In this document: positions 14,497 to 23,060 of the stretch, piece by piece
How positions within the stretch are numbered: position 1 is the first letter of the stretch
How the letters are laid out: the number at the start of each line of letters is the position of its first letter
Virus record (IMG/VR): IMGVR_UViG_3300035670_000567
Span: 1-39,414 of that record
Source of the DNA: a virus
Length of the DNA stretch: 39,414 nt
Strand: one strand, 5' to 3'
Made by a program: the position numbers and the translations under genes
The notes under the pieces: generated by a model
Told to the model about the DNA's origin: nothing
The model's database searches: none
Seen by the model: the letters and a program-made list of their open reading frames with translations, nothing else

Positions 14497-14532
14497 CCAG
14501 TTCAAGCCCCCATTCCCGCACCGCCTGAAGCC

Positions 14533-15726
14533 TTACGGTGCTGGCGGTGCGGCCATCATCGCCACATCACACTTGATCCGCTGGACTTCCCCAAAATCAG
14601 CGTGATAAATGATGCAGTTCATGTCCCTGCGGCTCCTGTAGCCTTTGCCAGCGTGCCAAGCGTCCTTGCCTGCAAGGGTGCGGAACGTCTCCACAATAAC
14701 ACCAGGATGCTCTTTCGCGGTCCAGTGGTGGATGTGACCGCATAGCCAGTGACGGAACTCCGTCGCGCCCCAATCTTCCGGCCTATCTGCAGCCATCAGG
14801 AGCGGCAAATCATTTGGCTTAGCTCCGTGACCGTGATGCGCCCCGATCAGAACCCTGCCAAAGCGGTAGAATTTATAGAGAGACGGCGATAAATCGACCT
14901 CGACGCGCGGCTCATTTGAGAAAAACGCGTCCATCGCAATGGCAAGCCACAGGCTGCTATGCGGATCGTGGTTGCCAGCCATGTTCCATACAATGACGCG
15001 CTCATGCTTATCAAGCAGGCGGCGCACGCAATGGACCATTGCCTTTAGTGCAACTTGTGCAACCTTGGCGAACCGAGTATCCACATCGAGCGCATGACCG
15101 CTACTTGGAGTCTGATTGCTGCTGTCATCGGCATGGAAAGCGTCACCAAGATTAACAAAGAGTGCAGTGCGGGCCGCTGGGCTGGAGGCAACCAGCCTGT
15201 CAACGGCTCCACAAGCCATACTTTCCGCTATCTGTAGGTCAAAATTGTCCCCGGTTTCCTCGGCGTAGGAATACAGGCCAAAATGCGGGTCGCCCATTGG
15301 ATATACAGCCAACAGGTCTGCCTCGGCATCTTGCGGGCCAATTGAGAGTGGTGCCAGTCCACGCACATCTTCAGCGAGAGCCATGACAGCATCTCGCATA
15401 ATTTCATACTTGCGTTGTTCATTCAGACTCGACTTCACCCACTGCCCGGTCGGCTTCCCTTCCTTGTTGTAATAGGTCGAGACGCCCTTGACGACATAGC
15501 CTTCCGGCACAGTCCGCGTCATGTCGTGGTCTGGCGAATAGCCCTGCATGGCGGCCTTAGCCATCACGCGGTCACGGGCATTCTGGATCAGGCGCTTGTT
15601 TACGTCCAATGCCTTGGCGGCTGCACGAAGCCCGCCATGCTCGCGCCAAGCCAGCAGGAGTTCCCGCTGGCGAGGTGTAGCGTATTCGAGAAGGTTCAGA
15701 TCGAAGTCGTCACTTGCCGTTTTCAT
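14533..15726 (-). CDS. Calcineurin-like metallophosphoesterase with N-terminal HTH
   Basis: A 397-residue protein. The N-terminal about 60 residues form an HTH-like unit (TPRQRELLLAWREHGGLRAAAKALDVNKRLIQNARDRV). From about 140 on the metallophosphoesterase motifs appear in order: GDPHFG (145-150), GD (194-195), GNHD (251-254), HHGHG (297-301) and GHIHH (330-334), so both metal sites look intact. Such HTH-MPE fusions are common in phages of Gram-negative hosts, lying between the lysis and accessory regions; the substrate is not known. It overlaps the Rz gene end by 17 bases. Confidence 0.82.
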   Translation of the reverse strand: MKTASDDFDLNLLEYATPRQRELLLAWREHGGLRAAAKALDVNKRLIQNARDRVMAKAAMQGYSPDHDMTRTVPEGYVVKGVSTYYNKEGKPTGQWVKSSLNEQRKYEIMRDAVMALAEDVRGLAPLSIGPQDAEADLLAVYPMGDPHFGLYSYAEETGDNFDLQIAESMACGAVDRLVASSPAARTALFVNLGDAFHADDSSNQTPSSGHALDVDTRFAKVAQVALKAMVHCVRRLLDKHERVIVWNMAGNHDPHSSLWLAIAMDAFFSNEPRVEVDLSPSLYKFYRFGRVLIGAHHGHGAKPNDLPLLMAADRPEDWGATEFRHWLCGHIHHWTAKEHPGVIVETFRTLAGKDAWHAGKGYRSRRDMNCIIYHADFGEVQRIKCDVAMMAAPPAP

Positions 15727-16231
15727 ACCACTCTGCCTGTCCAGTCTCTACCTTTTTGCGCGCGTTGTTGTGCGCCTCTATGGCGTAGACGGTGGCGGCG
15801 GAGCAGGCTTGCACATCTCGCTCGGAAACCATGACGGCATCGGCGGGCAGTCCTTTAGGAACGCTGGAATCCGCTCCTTCGGGAGCGGCTGCGGCGGGGC
15901 CGCTACGTAGACCGTTTTGGTGCAGCCGGTTAGCAGAAATGAACCGATCAGCATAAGCACGACCAGCGGCAAGGCCCTTTTCATAGGCATATTGACTATC
16001 CTTTGCATTTTGGGCGGAAACCTTCTCAGCGTCATTGCGCTGCTGAATCACTGCCTTGAGATTGGCGTCATTGGCAGCCAGAATCGCGGTCTGCTTGGCG
16101 CGGCAATCTTCAAGTGCGTTCTTGGTGCGGTGCAACTGCCATGACAGCACCAGCACCGGCAGTAGCATAATCAGCCACCGCCAACGCTTGAACAGCGCAA
16201 TGGCTACATCAAGAGCGGCTGCTATCGGCAT
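15710..16231 (-). CDS. Inner-membrane spanin (Rz-like)
   Basis: A 173-residue protein from ATG 16231, with GGAG six bases upstream; the same frame opens earlier with a TTG. One N-terminal transmembrane helix at about residues 16-32 (RWLIMLLPVLVLSWQ) is followed by a long polar, helical periplasmic region (NALEDCRAKQTAILAAND, QQRNDAEKVSAQNAKD). This fits an i-spanin that fuses inner and outer membranes at lysis. A second lipoprotein frame (the o-spanin) lies within it, as in lambda Rz/Rz1. It sits next to the holin-like and endolysin genes. Confidence 0.78.
   Translation of the reverse strand: MPIAAALDVAIALFKRWRWLIMLLPVLVLSWQLHRTKNALEDCRAKQTAILAANDANLKAVIQQRNDAEKVSAQNAKDSQYAYEKGLAAGRAYADRFISANRLHQNGLRSGPAAAAPEGADSSVPKGLPADAVMVSERDVQACSAATVYAIEAHNNARKKVETGQAEWYENGK
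15778..15990 (-). CDS. Outer-membrane lipoprotein spanin (Rz1-like), embedded in Rz
   Basis: A 70-residue ORF wholly inside the Rz gene in another frame. The start is ATG 15990 (MPMKRALPLVVLMLIG), with AAAGGA upstream. The signal peptide ends in the lipobox LTGC, whose Cys would be lipidated. The mature protein is proline-rich (AAPPQPLPKERIPAF and a PAPPPPSTP tail), the hallmark of Rz1 proteins. The pair is expected to bridge the periplasm. The frame was kept despite its nested position because these features together are very rarely accidental. Confidence 0.8.
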   Translation of the reverse strand: MPMKRALPLVVLMLIGSFLLTGCTKTVYVAAPPQPLPKERIPAFLKDCPPMPSWFPSEMCKPAPPPPSTP

Positions 16232-16490
16232 CGTCATCTCCAATACCCGCCTCGATCCCGTCCAGTCCAGCTTTGATCTTGACAGCGCGGGTCACATTCT
16301 CGGCCCCATAGAAGGCCGTGCCAGCAAAGACAATGCCGATCAGAGCCAGGGCAATCTTGTAAAGCGGTTCCGTCTCGGTGCGCAGGAGATGGATGATCCA
16401 CGCCACCAGCGCCACAATGACAAGCGCGACCACGGCCTGCACAATCGACCGCAGCGCTCGCCTCTTGTCGGGGTTATCAAGCCCTAGCAC
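16209..16490 (-). CDS. Holin-like small membrane protein, 93 aa
   Basis: Read from GTG 16490; a longer open frame to 16634 lies in the endolysin gene without a supporting site. Two hydrophobic stretches, VQAVVALVIVALVAWIIHLL and IALALIGIVFAGTAFYGAE, are separated by RTETEPLYK. The ends are charged. This is the profile of a two-span holin or 3TM-type phage membrane protein. It overlaps the endolysin by 14 bases and the Rz gene by 23. It may be the pore former that releases the endolysin; the neighbouring 71-residue protein is a rival candidate. Confidence 0.6.
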   Translation of the reverse strand: MLGLDNPDKRRALRSIVQAVVALVIVALVAWIIHLLRTETEPLYKIALALIGIVFAGTAFYGAENVTRAVKIKAGLDGIEAGIGDDDADSSRS

Positions 16491-17016
16491 TGGACACCAT
16501 CTTCGCCGCAGCGCCCTCCACTTCGGCGACCCTGCGCAGCCAGCCACGCCCGAAGGTAGGAAACGTGTTAAGCTGCTTGTAATAGTCTCGGCGCATATCC
16601 TGGTAGCGCAGGATGCAGTGATTTGCGCCGACACCCTTGACCAACTGCGCCAGAAGGCTCATGGTCTGCGGGCCGATCACACCATCTTGCTTTGCGCCGA
16701 CAAGGCGCTGGAGGTAGCGGGCTGCGCGAGCGGGGCCAGCATTGACGGCGAAGTCGAACACACACAGGTCAAGGCCAGCAGGAATCTCGTCGCCGCGCAC
16801 CTTGTCCCAATAGTTCTTCTTGTAGAGCGCCCGCACATGATCGACCGTCAGGCCGCGCATGATGGCCTCATTGACGGGATGGCCCACCCAATCCTCGTAG
16901 ACGCGCTGGGTTACGCCAAGGTTGGTGCGGCCACCTGGGTCGCGAGGATGATTGACATAGCCGCCCTCATGCAGGAGAACTTCTTTTAGGCAGCGGTCAA
17001 AGTTCCCCTTCGCCAT
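16477..17016 (-). CDS. Endolysin, glycoside hydrolase family 108
   Basis: A 179-residue muramidase. Residues 13-37 hold the GH108 motif VLLHEGGYVNHPRDPGG followed by RTNLGVTQ, with the catalytic Glu at 17. The C-terminal part has the PG_binding_3 signature around LVGAKQDGVIGPQTM and ends with GRGWLRRVAEVE. There is no signal peptide, so a holin is needed for release. The start is ATG 17016 (MAKGNFDRC), preceded by AAGGAG; an upstream in-frame ATG at 17034 lacks this. It overlaps the flanking small membrane-protein genes on both sides. Confidence 0.88.
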   Translation of the reverse strand: MAKGNFDRCLKEVLLHEGGYVNHPRDPGGRTNLGVTQRVYEDWVGHPVNEAIMRGLTVDHVRALYKKNYWDKVRGDEIPAGLDLCVFDFAVNAGPARAARYLQRLVGAKQDGVIGPQTMSLLAQLVKGVGANHCILRYQDMRRDYYKQLNTFPTFGRGWLRRVAEVEGAAAKMVSSARA

Positions 17017-17212
17017 CGCGGCGCTCCTTACCAAGCCACCTTTGCACCGTATTGGATTCGAGAATCCTTATCAACGTCCAAATGATAGTCAGCAACGCGG
17101 CAACATTCGGAAGCATCTGAAACAGTGTCCCCAGCATAGTGCCGATGGAAAGGGCATCAATCATGTTCTTGATGCCTTCGGGAATGTGGCCCCAGAACTC
17201 GTGGTTGGTCAC
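16997..17212 (-). CDS. Small membrane protein, second holin candidate, 71 aa
   Basis: GTG start at 17212, with TAGGAG upstream. A polar amphipathic N-terminus (TNHEFWGHIPEGIKNMIDAL) precedes a hydrophobic region (IGTMLGTLFQMLPNVAALLTIIWTLIRI) that could be one or two spans, and the tail is charged. Its place immediately upstream of the endolysin, overlapping it by 20 bases, fits a holin or antiholin. Either this protein or the 93-residue one may be the pore former. Confidence 0.6.
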   Translation of the reverse strand: MTNHEFWGHIPEGIKNMIDALSIGTMLGTLFQMLPNVAALLTIIWTLIRILESNTVQRWLGKERRDGEGEL

Positions 17213-17253
17213 TTTTCGCTCCTAAGCCTGTCCTGGCCTACGCCTACCCTAGC

Positions 17254-17601
17254 CTACGCCCACACCCGATAAGGCGTTTCAGGCGGCACGATAACCAGCC
17301 CACCCAATTCCGCTTCCTGCTCTTCGGTCAGACCGGCGCAGCGCACGTTGACGTGCCATTCGGGCAGGATTTGGACGATAGGCTCGCCGTCATCGTCATA
17401 GCCCGTCACGCGGGTGATCGGGCCGATAACGTCGAGGCTCACGAAGGGGGCGGGAACCAGCACAGTGGCCTCGCCCATGATCGGTTCGCCGTCTTCGTCC
17501 TCGCCCGTCTGGACAGGAACGGTTTCGTTGTAAGCCAGACCCGCAGCGATCAGGGCTGCGTTCATGTCGGCTTCAGTCGGTGCCTTGAGATAGAGGTCCA
17601 C
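17254..17601 (-). CDS. Hypothetical acidic protein, 115 aa
   Basis: Acidic protein with two copies of a DGEPI motif (DEDGEPIM and DDDGEPIV) and an EWHVNVRCAGLTEEQEAEL C-terminal stretch. Similar proteins are found near the tail and lysis genes of phages of alphaproteobacteria. The ATG start (MDLYLKAPTEADMNAALIAAG) follows AAGGAGATA. No catalytic motif. Possibly a minor tail or host-recognition accessory; the role is not known. Confidence 0.6.
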   Translation of the reverse strand: MDLYLKAPTEADMNAALIAAGLAYNETVPVQTGEDEDGEPIMGEATVLVPAPFVSLDVIGPITRVTGYDDDGEPIVQILPEWHVNVRCAGLTEEQEAELGGLVIVPPETPYRVWA

Positions 17602-17612
17602 GGGTTATCTCC

Positions 17613-18155
17613 TTAGGCCGTCAGGCGCACAGCACTGCTGCCCGCCCCCGGCTTGCGCTTGGTTTGAGTTGGAAGATGTTTTGTAGCCTCACCCCATACC
17701 TTGCGATGGCGGATCAGGCTGACTAGCGACGACGCAACTCCGTAGTCAGCCGCAATATCCCTATTGGTGCGCGGGTCTTGATAGATCGACACAACAATGC
17801 TTTCGGTCAGCTTTGAGCATCCGTTCGCAGCGCCGCGCAACCGAGCAGCGCGGCCCTTTCTGCTCATATCCGCTGAATTGTCGGCGTTAGTCCCGACAAA
17901 CAGGTGATCGGGATTTACGCATTCCCGATTGTCGCACTTGTGGCAGACCACCAAAGCATCATCGAAAGCCCCGTACATCAGGACGTATGCAATCCGGTGA
18001 GCGCGAACCGTGTTGCCAACGCCCATCTGGAACACGCCATACCCACTGGCAGTTTTTGCGCCTCGCCAAACCCAACATCCCTTGGGGTGGCCGTTTGTAC
18101 TCACCTTGGCCCAGAAGTTCGCAATGCGTTGCGGCGTGAAGTTCATCTTCCTCAT
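17613..18155 (-). CDS. HNH endonuclease, homing-type, with C-terminal HTH
   Basis: A 180-residue protein. Residues about 25-100 contain an HNH_3-type core: WVWRGAKTASGYGVFQ, then HRIAYVLMYG, then VCHKCDNRECVNPDHLFVGT with the cysteine ligands and catalytic His. The C-terminus has a DNA-binding segment, NRDIAADYGVASSLVSLIRHRKVW, which resembles the helix-turn-helix repeats attached to phage homing endonucleases. It is inserted between the tail-fibre-like gene and the 115-residue gene, and its start overlaps the tail gene stop by four bases. It is likely a free-standing mobile endonuclease. Confidence 0.78.
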   Translation of the reverse strand: MRKMNFTPQRIANFWAKVSTNGHPKGCWVWRGAKTASGYGVFQMGVGNTVRAHRIAYVLMYGAFDDALVVCHKCDNRECVNPDHLFVGTNADNSADMSRKGRAARLRGAANGCSKLTESIVVSIYQDPRTNRDIAADYGVASSLVSLIRHRKVWGEATKHLPTQTKRKPGAGSSAVRLTA

Positions 18156-19978
18156 GCCGTGAGCGCCTGCAATTGGGAATTTCCAAGCCTGCTTGGGTAA
18201 TAGCGGATCGAGCGGATGTGGCCGTCGAGGATAGTTGACGAAGAACCAGTGGTGTCGCGGCCAAAGCGAAGCACGTTAATACCGCTTGGGACAGTGCCAG
18301 AAACGTCCGTAACGACAGCCCCGCCATTTGCGCTGATAGCAAAGTCATTTGCTTTGTAAGCAGCGGCAATCTTATTGACATTGCCAACCGAGGCTACCGA
18401 CCCAATGGTATTGGCCTGTGCCACGCCACCCGTGGTCACATCAAAGCCAATTTGGGTCAGGCTGCCGTTCTGGTAAACAGCCATTCGGTTCGAGGTAGTT
18501 CCGTCATCGGCTCGAATGAAGTTGGTAAATCTGGAGGCATCCGCAATCCCATCAGCCTCCACCACAAACGTCCCCTCGCTCTGGTTATACCAAGTCGCGA
18601 AGTTCGGAGCGACGATGCTGGCCTGATCGGCAGTGCGCGTAACCTGCGAGGCCACCGTGGGGATATAGCTGGTGGCGAAGGAGCCTGCTTCGAGTTGTGC
18701 GCCGTAGATGAAGATGCCTCTGGTGCCGTCGCCTGCAAAAACGCTTGCGACGCTGTCGCCGTTTTCCACGTTTACCCGGCAAACGTCGTTTGCAAGCGGT
18801 GATGGGACGGCGATGGCGCAACGATACCAACCATTACCGAAGGACGTAATCGTTCCGGTCATGGTGCCAGCCGTGCCAACAATTCCGTTTGCAATGTCGA
18901 ACGCGCGGCCAACTGTACCAACCCGCAGGCTGATCCAAGTGTATCCAGACGCCTTCACAAACACCGAAAAAACTTGCGCCACCGCCGATGAAACTGGGGT
19001 TTGGTCAATCCTATGCTGAACACCACCTGTCGTATTTGGGACAAACAGATCCGCATCAACCGTGCCATCGGGTGAGGTCGTGGCGTTAGCAGTGATGCTG
19101 CCGTTGATCTTACTCCACGCCGCGTTATCAAATTCCTCCGACCGCAGCAGCAGGTTCGTCCGCTGCTCCTCGATCAGCAGGCCACGCGGGGCGCGGGTCA
19201 CAGGGTCGTAGTCAAACCGGGGCGGGAACAGCCCGCCGAAGTTGCGGGTGTAGTCGGTGGGGGCAGAACCAGACTCCACCTGAGCGCCCCATGCGTAGAT
19301 GAACTCGCCGGGAGTTTCAACGCTACCTGAACTACCAACAAAAAACCGGATTGAGTTACCAAGCGTGGCAGTGGAGGTAAACGGAATAACCACCCGCCAC
19401 CAGCCATTTCCAACCGCAGTCATGGTCGCTCCGGTGCCAACGGTCTGCGTGACAACGCCTGTACTGTAGTCGACTGTAATTGAGGCAAAAGTGAGAGAGG
19501 CTGTCTGATTATAAACAACAAACTTGTTGCTGTCGGTCGCGCCCGACCCCTGCTTGACATAGACCGAGTATACAAACGACCCAGCGCCAATAGTCGTGAG
19601 CGCTTGGTAAATCTGCTGGCCGGAGCCAGCCCCAGCTCCTGCCGTCAGCGTGTCGGCAGTCATCGTCCCATCGGGTGCAGCCGTGCTGTTGGCCGTAATC
19701 GTTGAGTTCGTCTTCGCCCAAGCCGCGTTGTCGAACTCCTCCGTGAACGTCAGCAGGTTCTTGCTCGCAGGGGTCGTGACAATGTTCCCCGCGCTGTTGA
19801 CGTAGGTCGCCGCAGAGGTGCGGGTGAAGGAGATGAGTTGGTTGAAGGTGTAGCCAGCCATAGCAGCAGAGTATCCTTGCCCTCGGAAATTAAGATCAAG
19901 TGTGGCGCTTACTCCAGCGCCGCCACCCAAAGACGATCCGGTCAGAAGGCTGATCCGCGCTAGGCCGATGCCAAACAT
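18152..19978 (-). CDS. Tail fibre or receptor-binding protein with internal duplication
   Basis: A 608-residue protein. The N-terminal about 70 residues (TLDLNFRGQGYSAAMAGYTF) may dock to the tail. Two modules of about 170 residues follow: the first at about 74-245 (NLLTFTEEFDNAAWAKTNST) and the second at about 273-440 (NLLLRSEEFDNAAWSKINGS). Each ends in a YAWGAQVESGS or IYGAQLEAGS element, and they are joined by FDYDPVTRAPRGLLIEEQRT. The C-terminus (450-608) is concanavalin/LamG-like and ends HIRSIRYYPSRLGNSQLQAL. The beta-sandwich modules suggest carbohydrate or receptor binding. It lies after the tip protein, the usual place for host-range genes. Confidence 0.78.
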   Translation of the reverse strand: MFGIGLARISLLTGSSLGGGAGVSATLDLNFRGQGYSAAMAGYTFNQLISFTRTSAATYVNSAGNIVTTPASKNLLTFTEEFDNAAWAKTNSTITANSTAAPDGTMTADTLTAGAGAGSGQQIYQALTTIGAGSFVYSVYVKQGSGATDSNKFVVYNQTASLTFASITVDYSTGVVTQTVGTGATMTAVGNGWWRVVIPFTSTATLGNSIRFFVGSSGSVETPGEFIYAWGAQVESGSAPTDYTRNFGGLFPPRFDYDPVTRAPRGLLIEEQRTNLLLRSEEFDNAAWSKINGSITANATTSPDGTVDADLFVPNTTGGVQHRIDQTPVSSAVAQVFSVFVKASGYTWISLRVGTVGRAFDIANGIVGTAGTMTGTITSFGNGWYRCAIAVPSPLANDVCRVNVENGDSVASVFAGDGTRGIFIYGAQLEAGSFATSYIPTVASQVTRTADQASIVAPNFATWYNQSEGTFVVEADGIADASRFTNFIRADDGTTSNRMAVYQNGSLTQIGFDVTTGGVAQANTIGSVASVGNVNKIAAAYKANDFAISANGGAVVTDVSGTVPSGINVLRFGRDTTGSSSTILDGHIRSIRYYPSRLGNSQLQALTA

Positions 19979-19981
19979 GAG

Positions 19982-20254
19982 TTACCGCCCAATGACGGTG
20001 GCAAGCGTGGCCGTGGTTCCAGTCTGACGAATGACCGAGCAGTGATAGGGAATGATGTAACCAGCAGGTAGGCTGCTCATCGTGATGTCAGCACCTGAGC
20101 CAACCGGGCGGAATACCACATTGCCAGTGGCGCAAACCACAATGGCCTTGACCGTATCATTGACGCTGAAATCACCGCCAGCCAGCGAGATCGTTGCGCC
20201 AGAAAAGCCAAGCGTAGTCGCGCCGCTAGTAAATTCGTTACGGTCGTAGGGCAT
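19982..20254 (-). CDS. Probable tail or baseplate accessory protein, 90 aa
   Basis: A small beta-rich protein (MPYDRNEFTSGATTLGFSGA, SLAGGDFSVNDTVKAIVVCATG) with GCAGGAGG just upstream of its ATG. It lies four bases upstream of the tail-fibre gene and downstream of the J-like tip gene. Glycine- and threonine-rich sequences of this type occur in spike or fibre-associated proteins. No named family. Confidence 0.55.
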   Translation of the reverse strand: MPYDRNEFTSGATTLGFSGATISLAGGDFSVNDTVKAIVVCATGNVVFRPVGSGADITMSSLPAGYIIPYHCSVIRQTGTTATLATVIGR

Positions 20255-20299
20255 AATACCTCCTGCTCACACAAATCGTAGCACAAACCGTGCCAAACC

Positions 20300-22657
20300 T
20301 CAACTGCCAACCGCAGAAACCGTTCCGGTAAAGCTGATAGACTTGGATGGCGTCGAAGAAGTGCGGCGAGCCAGCAGCTTCACATCGTAATTGGTCGATG
20401 CGGTCAAGCCAGTCTTGGTTGGCGATGAGGTAACAGCGCCATTTTCGCGCAGCCACAGCCCGCTGTTTGCCGTATCGTCAATAATCAGCACATCAGGATT
20501 CGACGCAACAGCCGCCGCAACATCAGCCCAGGTTCCACCGCTGGTCAGCTTGTATTGCCACTTGATCTCGACCTCACCCTCGCTGCCAGACAGTGCAGGC
20601 GATGCCTTGGTGGCCGTAACCGTAAGCGGCGCTGAGAACTGGATTTGCCCGCTTGCGCCAGTGCTTACCGTCATAACGTCCGAAATGTCGATAAACGAAG
20701 TGGTCGACACCGCGCCGAGCGTCGAATCAGACACCGTGGTTCCGCCGCCAGTGCCGCCCGTGACTGGCGCAGCCTCGTTGACCTTGGTGACGCCAATCGT
20801 GGCCTCAAGAACCACGCCGTCCCGCTCCGACCGAACCACAATGGAGGCGCTTGAACCCATCGAGATGCCGCTGGGGATGGTCACAGCCCCAACCGACGAG
20901 ATGGTGACGGTTCCGCCAGTAATGCCGGTCTGCGAGACGATACTCCATGTCGTTGTGGAGGAAACGTCATCACCACCCTTGCGGCGCACCATCTGCACGT
21001 TGAACGGCAACTGGTCGGTCAGGAACGCGCCGAGATAGTCGGCGTAAAGCGTGACGGGGGCAATGCCATCAAGTGATGGAGGCAAGGTAGCCCGAATGAA
21101 CGGATTGTTCAGCGGATCGTAGATCGTGGGTGCGGTCGGGGTTACGGGCGCTGAGTCCTCGGCATCCCAAGCGTAGATGGCGGCGTTTTCCTCGACCAGC
21201 ACCAGAGGAACCAGCCCTTCAAAATTGATCTCTTGGCTGACCACGCGAAACAATTTGTTTGACCAGCCAAGCGCCGGGAATGTCAAGCGCACAACTTCGC
21301 CAACCGTGCAGCCTTGCGCCTTGGCCTTGAAAGTGGCGCTAAACATTCCGCGATACTGGTTGCGCTGAAGAATCTGCTTGGCAATGCGCTGCGCCCTGCG
21401 CCCATCCTCGACGTAAGGCAAATCAAGCGTCATCACGCGGTCAATGCCGTCTGGAGAGCCGCCCGCAATCTCGACCTCTGGATAATCGACCAACTGATAA
21501 AGGCTGTTGGTTGACGGGTCCACGAACCGGCCACGAACCTTGTTATAGGTTTCGGTCAGCCCCCGCGTCTGGCTCCACTCGAACTCGCCAATAATGTCGC
21601 CTTCGTCGAAGTCCAGCACATAGTCTGCCAGATCATTCTTGATGACAGTCAGCGCCAGTTTCCCGCTGCTATCACGCAGGGTGCCATTCATGCAGGCGAG
21701 GAACGTATTGATAACGTCCATGCGGTCGTCGCCATCAGAGGCGGTGCCGCTGGTGCGATAGCGTTTTTGCGTTCCGCCGATGGCAAGCGTGACATTTTCA
21801 TCACAGATGTTTGCGGCAGTGATAAAACTCTCAAGGTCAATGCGCTCTGGGGGAACGCCACAGCCGATGGACAAGCGCCCGTTGATTCGCCAACCAAGCA
21901 GCCACCAAAGCAGTTGCAGCGCCGGGTTATCAGTGTCGTCCGCTGCGGTGTAGCTGCCCCATGTGGTCTGGTCGTTGGCTCGGTGAGTTCCAGAGCCGCC
22001 AGTTACAGTGCTATCCTTGCGCGGGTCATAGAGCAGCGCGCCCTCACCAACCACGGTCACGCGGCTCGGCAGGCCATTGACCAGTGGGCTTTCGGCTTCC
22101 TTGCTGTTGCCGCTGCGCTTGATCCGCAAGTGCAGTTGGGCACAGCCGGTCAGCCGTTCATCTGCGCCCCATCGTGACCCACCATTGATGCTAAAGTAGC
22201 TACTGGCGCTGCCCTCAAGGATGGTCGCAACGGTAAGGTAGCCAGAATATGTAGCAGTTACGCCACCACTGGAAGTCCAAGCCTGCTTTTCCTCAAACCA
22301 AATCTCGTCCACTGACTTGATCTTGTGGGCCGCAAGGCAGATCACATAGTCAATGTATTCCTGATCGGTTCCGCTTGCCTCATGGTAGCGCAGATCAAGG
22401 TTAAGCGCCGTGGTCCCAAATGCCGCCTTACGCGGCGTGGTGGTGTCTAGGGTTACGTTAAGGCGGCTACGCTGCGATGCCGGAATCTTGGGCGAGAACA
22501 GGAGTTGCGAGACGCCGGAAAGCGCCATTGCCGCACCCATAGCAATAAGGGTGCCCTTGCCAATGGCAAGACCAAGAAAGCCAAGGCTCCCGCCTCCGGT
22601 AAAGATTGCCGCACCGATCAGAACAGCGCCAGCAATGATGCCTAGAACTTTACCCAT
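20300..22657 (-). CDS. Tail tip / host-specificity protein (lambda J-like)
   Basis: A 785-residue protein. The N-terminal 60 residues are hydrophobic and Gly-rich (IIAGAVLIGAAIFTGGGSLG, IAMGAAMALSG), a feature of tip proteins of this class. The central part matches the J/phage-tail_3 organisation: EEKQAWTSSGG, CGVPPERIDLESFITAANICDENV, then a DDRMDVINTFLACMNGTLRDSSGKL segment. After about residue 540 there are probably Ig/Fn3-like domains rich in Thr and Ser. It contacts the host surface and ends the tail. It overlaps the next upstream gene by eight bases. Confidence 0.8.
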   Translation of the reverse strand: MGKVLGIIAGAVLIGAAIFTGGGSLGFLGLAIGKGTLIAMGAAMALSGVSQLLFSPKIPASQRSRLNVTLDTTTPRKAAFGTTALNLDLRYHEASGTDQEYIDYVICLAAHKIKSVDEIWFEEKQAWTSSGGVTATYSGYLTVATILEGSASSYFSINGGSRWGADERLTGCAQLHLRIKRSGNSKEAESPLVNGLPSRVTVVGEGALLYDPRKDSTVTGGSGTHRANDQTTWGSYTAADDTDNPALQLLWWLLGWRINGRLSIGCGVPPERIDLESFITAANICDENVTLAIGGTQKRYRTSGTASDGDDRMDVINTFLACMNGTLRDSSGKLALTVIKNDLADYVLDFDEGDIIGEFEWSQTRGLTETYNKVRGRFVDPSTNSLYQLVDYPEVEIAGGSPDGIDRVMTLDLPYVEDGRRAQRIAKQILQRNQYRGMFSATFKAKAQGCTVGEVVRLTFPALGWSNKLFRVVSQEINFEGLVPLVLVEENAAIYAWDAEDSAPVTPTAPTIYDPLNNPFIRATLPPSLDGIAPVTLYADYLGAFLTDQLPFNVQMVRRKGGDDVSSTTTWSIVSQTGITGGTVTISSVGAVTIPSGISMGSSASIVVRSERDGVVLEATIGVTKVNEAAPVTGGTGGGTTVSDSTLGAVSTTSFIDISDVMTVSTGASGQIQFSAPLTVTATKASPALSGSEGEVEIKWQYKLTSGGTWADVAAAVASNPDVLIIDDTANSGLWLRENGAVTSSPTKTGLTASTNYDVKLLARRTSSTPSKSISFTGTVSAVGS

Positions 22658-23060
22658 GACCGACGCCCCAGCACTTAGTCCAGTATTCGCGCGGAATCCG
22701 CTCCAGTCCGTTGTCGGACACGAACCAAGCGAAGCCGCCTATCACTACGCCAATCGAGCCGTCAAAGAAAGCAATATCGCCGCGCTGGGCCTGCCCGACC
22801 GAGATAACCGGCAACTTTGTGTCCATAGTCGCCTCAAGGCTGCCCTGCCCGATCTCGACAAGCGCACGAAGGCTCCCGAACTCTGTGTCATAGACACCGC
22901 GAAACTCGGCCATCAGATCCTCGCCGGTAATAGCCTCAATCGCGCCGAAACAGAAGTAGCAGCAGTCATTACTGCCCCACGCGAACGGCTCGTCGCGCTT
23001 AAACATGATGTATTCGGAAAGCCGCGACTCCCAATCTGACAGACGTTCCAGATCAGACAT
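22650..23060 (-). CDS. DUF6950-like / NlpC-P60-type tail assembly protein
   Basis: A 136-residue protein from ATG 23060, with GGGAAGG upstream (the frame extends to 23075). The segment WGSNDCCYFCFGAIEAITG resembles the Cys-containing active-site motif of tail-associated NlpC/P60-like peptidases. A later DIAFFDGSIGVVIGG part fits the strand that carries the partner residues, although a clear His is not evident. In many phages this gene sits directly upstream of the tip protein, as here. It probably helps penetrate peptidoglycan or assemble the tip. Confidence 0.65.
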   Translation of the reverse strand: MSDLERLSDWESRLSEYIMFKRDEPFAWGSNDCCYFCFGAIEAITGEDLMAEFRGVYDTEFGSLRALVEIGQGSLEATMDTKLPVISVGQAQRGDIAFFDGSIGVVIGGFAWFVSDNGLERIPREYWTKCWGVGHG

